Below are positions 61,437 to 64,000 of a stretch of 64,000 nucleotides of DNA, piece after piece (position 1 is the stretch's first letter; each line of letters opens with the position of its first letter). Under the pieces are notes generated by a model. That model worked only from the letters and a program-made list of their open reading frames with translations, was not told the origin of the DNA and did not search any database. This stretch comes from BOG-908 sp963848205 (GTDB lineage: Bacteria; Pseudomonadota; Alphaproteobacteria; Acetobacterales; Acetobacteraceae). Location of the stretch: positions 62,001 to 126,000 of the forward strand of contig CAWKCV010000005.1 of the NCBI GenBank assembly GCA_963848205.1, read 5' to 3'. Position numbers and translations under genes: made by a program.

Positions 61437-62097
61437 AGGCGGCGCCGCTGATGGCGCCGGCCAGGGCTGCCTCGTCTTCGGGGGCGGGCTCGGGGAAGGG
61501 TTTTGGGCCCTCTTCGACCGCGGAGGCTGCGCCTGGTGTGCCGTGCAGCCAGCCGGCGGCCTGTTCGGCCCGTGTCAGTGCGCGGTCCAAAGCGGCCATC
61601 GTGCCGGACAGGTCGGTGCTCTCGTCGGTGCGCCAGGCGCGCAGGGCATATAGCCACACCGCACTCATACCTTGGCTGGCCACCATCCCGCGCACGCCCG
61701 ACGAGCGCACGCCGGCGCCCTCCAACATCCACCCCATGCTGCGTGTCGTCGCGGCCGCCAGGGCCAACGCGGTGCCAGGATTGGCGGGCAGGGCGGCCAG
61801 CAACGCCAGCACCCCAGCGCGGTGATGCTGCAACGCATCGAAGCGGCGCATCACGATATCGAACAGCCGCTCACGCGTAGGACCGGTATCCAGCGCATCG
61901 GACAGCGCATGCTCGTCGGCCAGTTCGCCGAACCGCAACAGAATGGTCAGCGTGAACGGAAACCGGGCGCGGGCGCGCTCCAACGGCAGCGCACCCTCGC
62001 GCGCGGCGGCGGCGGGGGAGACGGCGCTCCATCCCTCGCGTGAAGCCAACGTGAACGCTGCGGCGATCAGCGCCTGGTCGAAATCCTGGTCGGTCAC
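61435..62097 (-). CDS. COQ9 family protein
   Basis: A 220-residue helical protein with a TetR-like N terminus (LIAAAFTLASREGWSAVS) and a C-terminal COQ9 domain (SMGWMLEGAG, WLYALRAWRTDESTDLS, TMAALDRALTRAEQAA). COQ9 proteins bind lipids and assist ubiquinone biosynthesis. The last ~25 residues are acidic and Ala/Pro-rich, and the stop codon lies in the terminal repeat of a MITE-like element, so the original end may have been lost. It lies downstream of proC on the same strand. Confidence 0.85.
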   Translation of the reverse strand: MTDQDFDQALIAAAFTLASREGWSAVSPAAAAREGALPLERARARFPFTLTILLRFGELADEHALSDALDTGPTRERLFDIVMRRFDALQHHRAGVLALLAALPANPGTALALAAATTRSMGWMLEGAGVRSSGVRGMVASQGMSAVWLYALRAWRTDESTDLSGTMAALDRALTRAEQAAGWLHGTPGAASAVEEGPKPFPEPAPEDEAALAGAISGAA

Positions 62098-62193
62098 TCA
62101 AATGCATCCTGCTGCTGGCGCGCAGATTGGTTAGCAGGCTGCAGGTGCAAGAAGGAAGTCAGCGCGTCCATTCACACGAGGAAGAGGCGGGGC

Positions 62194-62994
62194 TTAGCTG
62201 CCGAGCTCGCGGGAGCGGGCGGTGGCGGCGGCCAGCGCGGTGGTCAGCGTGGCCGGCCAGGCCTCCATCAGCACGGCAAGCGCGCGTTCGGTGACGCCGT
62301 TGGGGCTGGTGACGTTGCGCCGGAGCTGGGCTGACTCCTCGCCGGACGCCGCCAGCAGGGCGCCGGCGCCGGCGACGGTCTTGCGTGCGAGCTGGCGGGC
62401 GAGTGCGGGCGGAATGCCTTGCGCCACGCCGGCCTGCTCCAGCAGTTCGGCCAGGAGAAACACGTAGGCCGGGCCGCAGCCCGAGACCGACGTGATCGGG
62501 TCGATCAGCGCTTCGTCATCGAGCCAGGCGACGTCGCCCGACGCGCGCAGCAGCGCATCGCACAATGTTGTCTGTGCGTCGGTCACGCCGGGACCAGCGA
62601 CGGCCACGGTCATGCCCTGGCCGATCGCGGCCGGTGTATTCGGCATCGCCCTGACGATGGGATTGGCGGTGCCCAGCATGCTCGACAGACGCGAGATGGC
62701 CGGCCCGGCCAGGATCGACAGCACGACCGCGTTGGGCGGAAGACGGGCGCCGAGCGGCGGCAGCACGGTCGCAGCCATTTGCGGCTTGATGGCCAATATG
62801 ACGGCATCAGGCACGAAGTCGGCAGGTATGGCGTCCAGCGATGCGACCATGCGGTCCTGGGCACGAGCCACGCCCTGGGGCAGACCAGGATCGACCAGCA
62901 CCGAGGCCGCCAGCCCACCTGCAGCCCAGCCAGAAAACATGGCCGCGCCCATCTTCCCAGCCCCCACCAGCAATATGGCTCGTTGGTGAGTCAT
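62194..62994 (-). CDS. proC: Pyrroline-5-carboxylate reductase
   Basis: Last step of proline synthesis: NAD(P)H reduction of pyrroline-5-carboxylate. 266 residues. The Rossmann motif is ILLVGAGKMGAAM. AVILAIKPQ, VRAMPNTPAAIGQGMT and the dimerisation block SVSGCGPAYVFLLAELLEQA follow, all typical. The start at 62994 (MTHQRAILLVG) is preferred over 63009. It follows a YbjN gene on the same strand, a common alphaproteobacterial pairing, with one repeat arm between them. Confidence 0.96.
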   Translation of the reverse strand: MTHQRAILLVGAGKMGAAMFSGWAAGGLAASVLVDPGLPQGVARAQDRMVASLDAIPADFVPDAVILAIKPQMAATVLPPLGARLPPNAVVLSILAGPAISRLSSMLGTANPIVRAMPNTPAAIGQGMTVAVAGPGVTDAQTTLCDALLRASGDVAWLDDEALIDPITSVSGCGPAYVFLLAELLEQAGVAQGIPPALARQLARKTVAGAGALLAASGEESAQLRRNVTSPNGVTERALAVLMEAWPATLTTALAAATARSRELGS

Positions 62995-63011
62995 CGATCC
63001 CAAATGCAAAA

Positions 63012-63060
63012 TGGCAAACGTTTTTTGGTCCTTTTTTTCAAAAAAGGACTGCTTGCTTCC
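63012..63060. repeat. Palindromic element, right arm only (copy 21)
   Basis: CAAACGTTTTTTGGTCC then TTTTTTTCAAAAAAGGACTG. It lies between the YbjN stop and the proC start. With copy 20 it brackets the MITE, COQ9 and proC. Confidence 0.85.
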
Positions 63061-63558
63061 TCAAGCCTCCCCCACACACTCCAACATCGCCGCCTCCAAA
63101 GCCTCCGCTGGCGTCTTGCCCCCCCAAAGCACGAACTGAAACGCCGGATAGAACCGCTCGCACTCGGTGATGGCGATGTCGACCATGTCTTCCAGGCTTT
63201 CCGCCGACGCCCCCGGCGCGCCACGCAGCAGCACGGAGTGGCGGAACAGCGGCATGCCGTCGTCGCTATCCATGCCGAAATGGCCGATCCAGAGGCGTTC
63301 GTTGGCGCGTGCCAGCAGTTCGTAGAGGGCGGCGCGACGCGGTGCCGGCACTTTGAGGTCGAAGGTGCAGGTAAAGTGCATGGCGGAGATCTCCGCCGAC
63401 CAGCTGAAATACAGGCCGTAATCGCACCAACGGCCGGGCGCTTCGGCCGCCATTTCAGCGTCCGACCGGCGATCGAACGACCATTCGTTGGCCGAGACGA
63501 TCTGCTCCATCACATCGAGGGGGTTGGCGGCCGGGCTGTCGTGCATGCTCAGCGACAT
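63061..63558 (-). CDS. YbjN domain protein
   Basis: A 165-residue soluble protein. VMEQIVSANEWSFDRRSDAEM, YGLYFSWSAEISAMHFTCTF, quoted in part, and LLARANERLWIGHFGMD match the YbjN (type III secretion chaperone-like) family. It is found upstream of proC in many alphaproteobacteria, but the role is unknown. The start at 63558 has GGGGAG about 8 bases upstream; the frame to 63600 is longer but unsupported. Confidence 0.88.
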   Translation of the reverse strand: MSLSMHDSPAANPLDVMEQIVSANEWSFDRRSDAEMAAEAPGRWCDYGLYFSWSAEISAMHFTCTFDLKVPAPRRAALYELLARANERLWIGHFGMDSDDGMPLFRHSVLLRGAPGASAESLEDMVDIAITECERFYPAFQFVLWGGKTPAEALEAAMLECVGEA

Positions 63559-63713
63559 TCGAGGTCTCCCCTGGGTCGGTTGCCGGGCCGGGAGCTCCAA
63601 CCGGGCACTGCCGTCAACTAGTTAGGGAACAAAGTGGATTCGCCGCAAGAGAAGCCAGGTGCGAATGACGGTCTTCACATCCTGGTCCCATCCCGGCTTC
63701 ACACGCCAAGTTC

Positions 63714-64000
63714 TCAGCCCGTCACGATCGAGGATGCTGTCAGGTTGGGCACACCGACAAGCACGATGCTCGTGCCGTCGGCCAGGTTCAGATAGCTGTC
63801 GCCGTAAGCGTAGGTGATGTTGGGTGCCTGTGCGCCGTAGCCGTCGAGCTTGATGAGGTCGCGGCCTGCCTGAAAGCCCACGATCTCGTCGGCACCGCCG
63901 GCCAGGCCGTTGGTGAAGCCGAACACATCAGTGCCGCCGCCCGAGACGAGCAGGTCGTTGCCGCTGCCGGCGAGCAGCGTGTCGCTGCCCAGCCCGCCCC
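63714..64000 (-). CDS. RTX / hemolysin-type calcium-binding protein, C-terminal end (partial)
   Basis: The 3' end of a gene that continues past the window. The visible ~95 residues contain nonapeptide-like repeats GLGSDTLLAGSGNDLLVSGGG, quoted in part. Then come DVFGFTNGLAGGADEIVGFQAGRD and DGYGAQAPNITYAYGDSYLNL, with a terminal hydrophobic strand (SIVLVGVPNLTASSIVTG). RTX repeats bind Ca2+ outside the cell, and such C termini are usual type I secretion signals. The nature of the N-terminal domain is unknown. Confidence 0.8.
   Translation of the reverse strand, partial: GGLGSDTLLAGSGNDLLVSGGGTDVFGFTNGLAGGADEIVGFQAGRDLIKLDGYGAQAPNITYAYGDSYLNLADGTSIVLVGVPNLTASSIVTG

Noticed and set aside
206..63060. 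Palindromic arms as ordinary Rho-independent terminators
   Set aside because: The hairpin stems are mostly A/T with only a short G/C base, arms also occur directly upstream of start codons and inside operons, and their sequence is conserved beyond the hairpin. Termination may be a side effect, not the defining role.
1..64000. CRISPR arrays, prophage or tRNA genes
   Set aside because: No regularly spaced direct repeats with unique spacers, no phage structural genes and no cloverleaf-like sequence were found by reading.

Overview
The window is high-GC, densely packed DNA whose proteins look alphaproteobacterial. I assign it to the family Acetobacteraceae by inference. The grounds are the style of IleRS, IF-3, Pnp and LspA, the divergent pckA/chvI pair, the phasin, QueE and YbjN-ProC arrangements, and a family of T/A-rich palindromic repeats scattered between genes. 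No prophage, CRISPR array, complete insertion sequence, rRNA or tRNA was seen. This looks like chromosomal DNA that mixes housekeeping blocks with accessory genes.

Layout. 1-4.3 kb: ribF (3' end), ileS, lspA and a DUF3035 lipoprotein, co-directional. 4.3-12.4 kb, minus strand: truB-rpsO-pnp, a nitronate monooxygenase, a protein of unknown function with a conserved SIGxxCE motif (P1), and an FkbH-type HAD protein. 12.5-20 kb, mostly plus strand: a chemoreceptor, a phosphotriesterase-like hydrolase, thrS, a VOC protein, a secreted M20 peptidase and infC. 20.3-29.3 kb: an unknown gene, an AGE-family epimerase, an exported methyltransferase-like protein, two more SIGxNCE proteins (P2 and P3, convergent) and a second FkbH protein in line with parC. 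29.3-35 kb: a cobalamin riboswitch with btuB, then a YncE-like propeller/phosphoesterase with a possible Pho box. 35-41 kb: pckA and chvI (no chvG next door), a trypsin-like lipoprotein and an O-antigen ligase. 41-52.7 kb: an RND efflux operon whose pump gene carries a one-base frameshift, an MFS exporter overlapping modABC, a class II aldolase, a short LOV photoreceptor and a pentapeptide-repeat protein. 52.7-64 kb: an aminotransferase, a DUF2934 protein, an ABC exporter whose permease is fused to a CPBP protease, creA-msrA, a double cold-shock protein, queE, a phasin, a COQ9-like protein, proC, YbjN and the 3' end of an RTX protein.

Two features stand out. First, at least 20 copies or remnants of a BIME-like palindromic element occur, built from two inverted hairpin arms. 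The hairpin stems occur in three covarying versions. Several copies have entered coding sequence: they supply the stop and tail of two genes and possibly the signal peptide of a third. In other places a left and a right arm bracket one or two genes. Second, three paralogous two-domain proteins share an N-terminal beta-rich domain and a C-terminal domain with conserved Cys and His. One is encoded directly after an FkbH gene, and a second FkbH gene lies elsewhere in the window. I could not assign this set to a described pathway; it may be an uncharacterised surface or glycan-modification module.

Functional threads: translation and RNA metabolism (ileS, thrS, infC, rpsO, pnp, truB); B12 and molybdate uptake; gluconeogenesis under a ChvI-type regulator; envelope and efflux functions; and blue-light sensing. 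Start codons were chosen from ribosome-binding sites, overlaps and family length. In several genes this departs from the longest open frame, and the entries say so.
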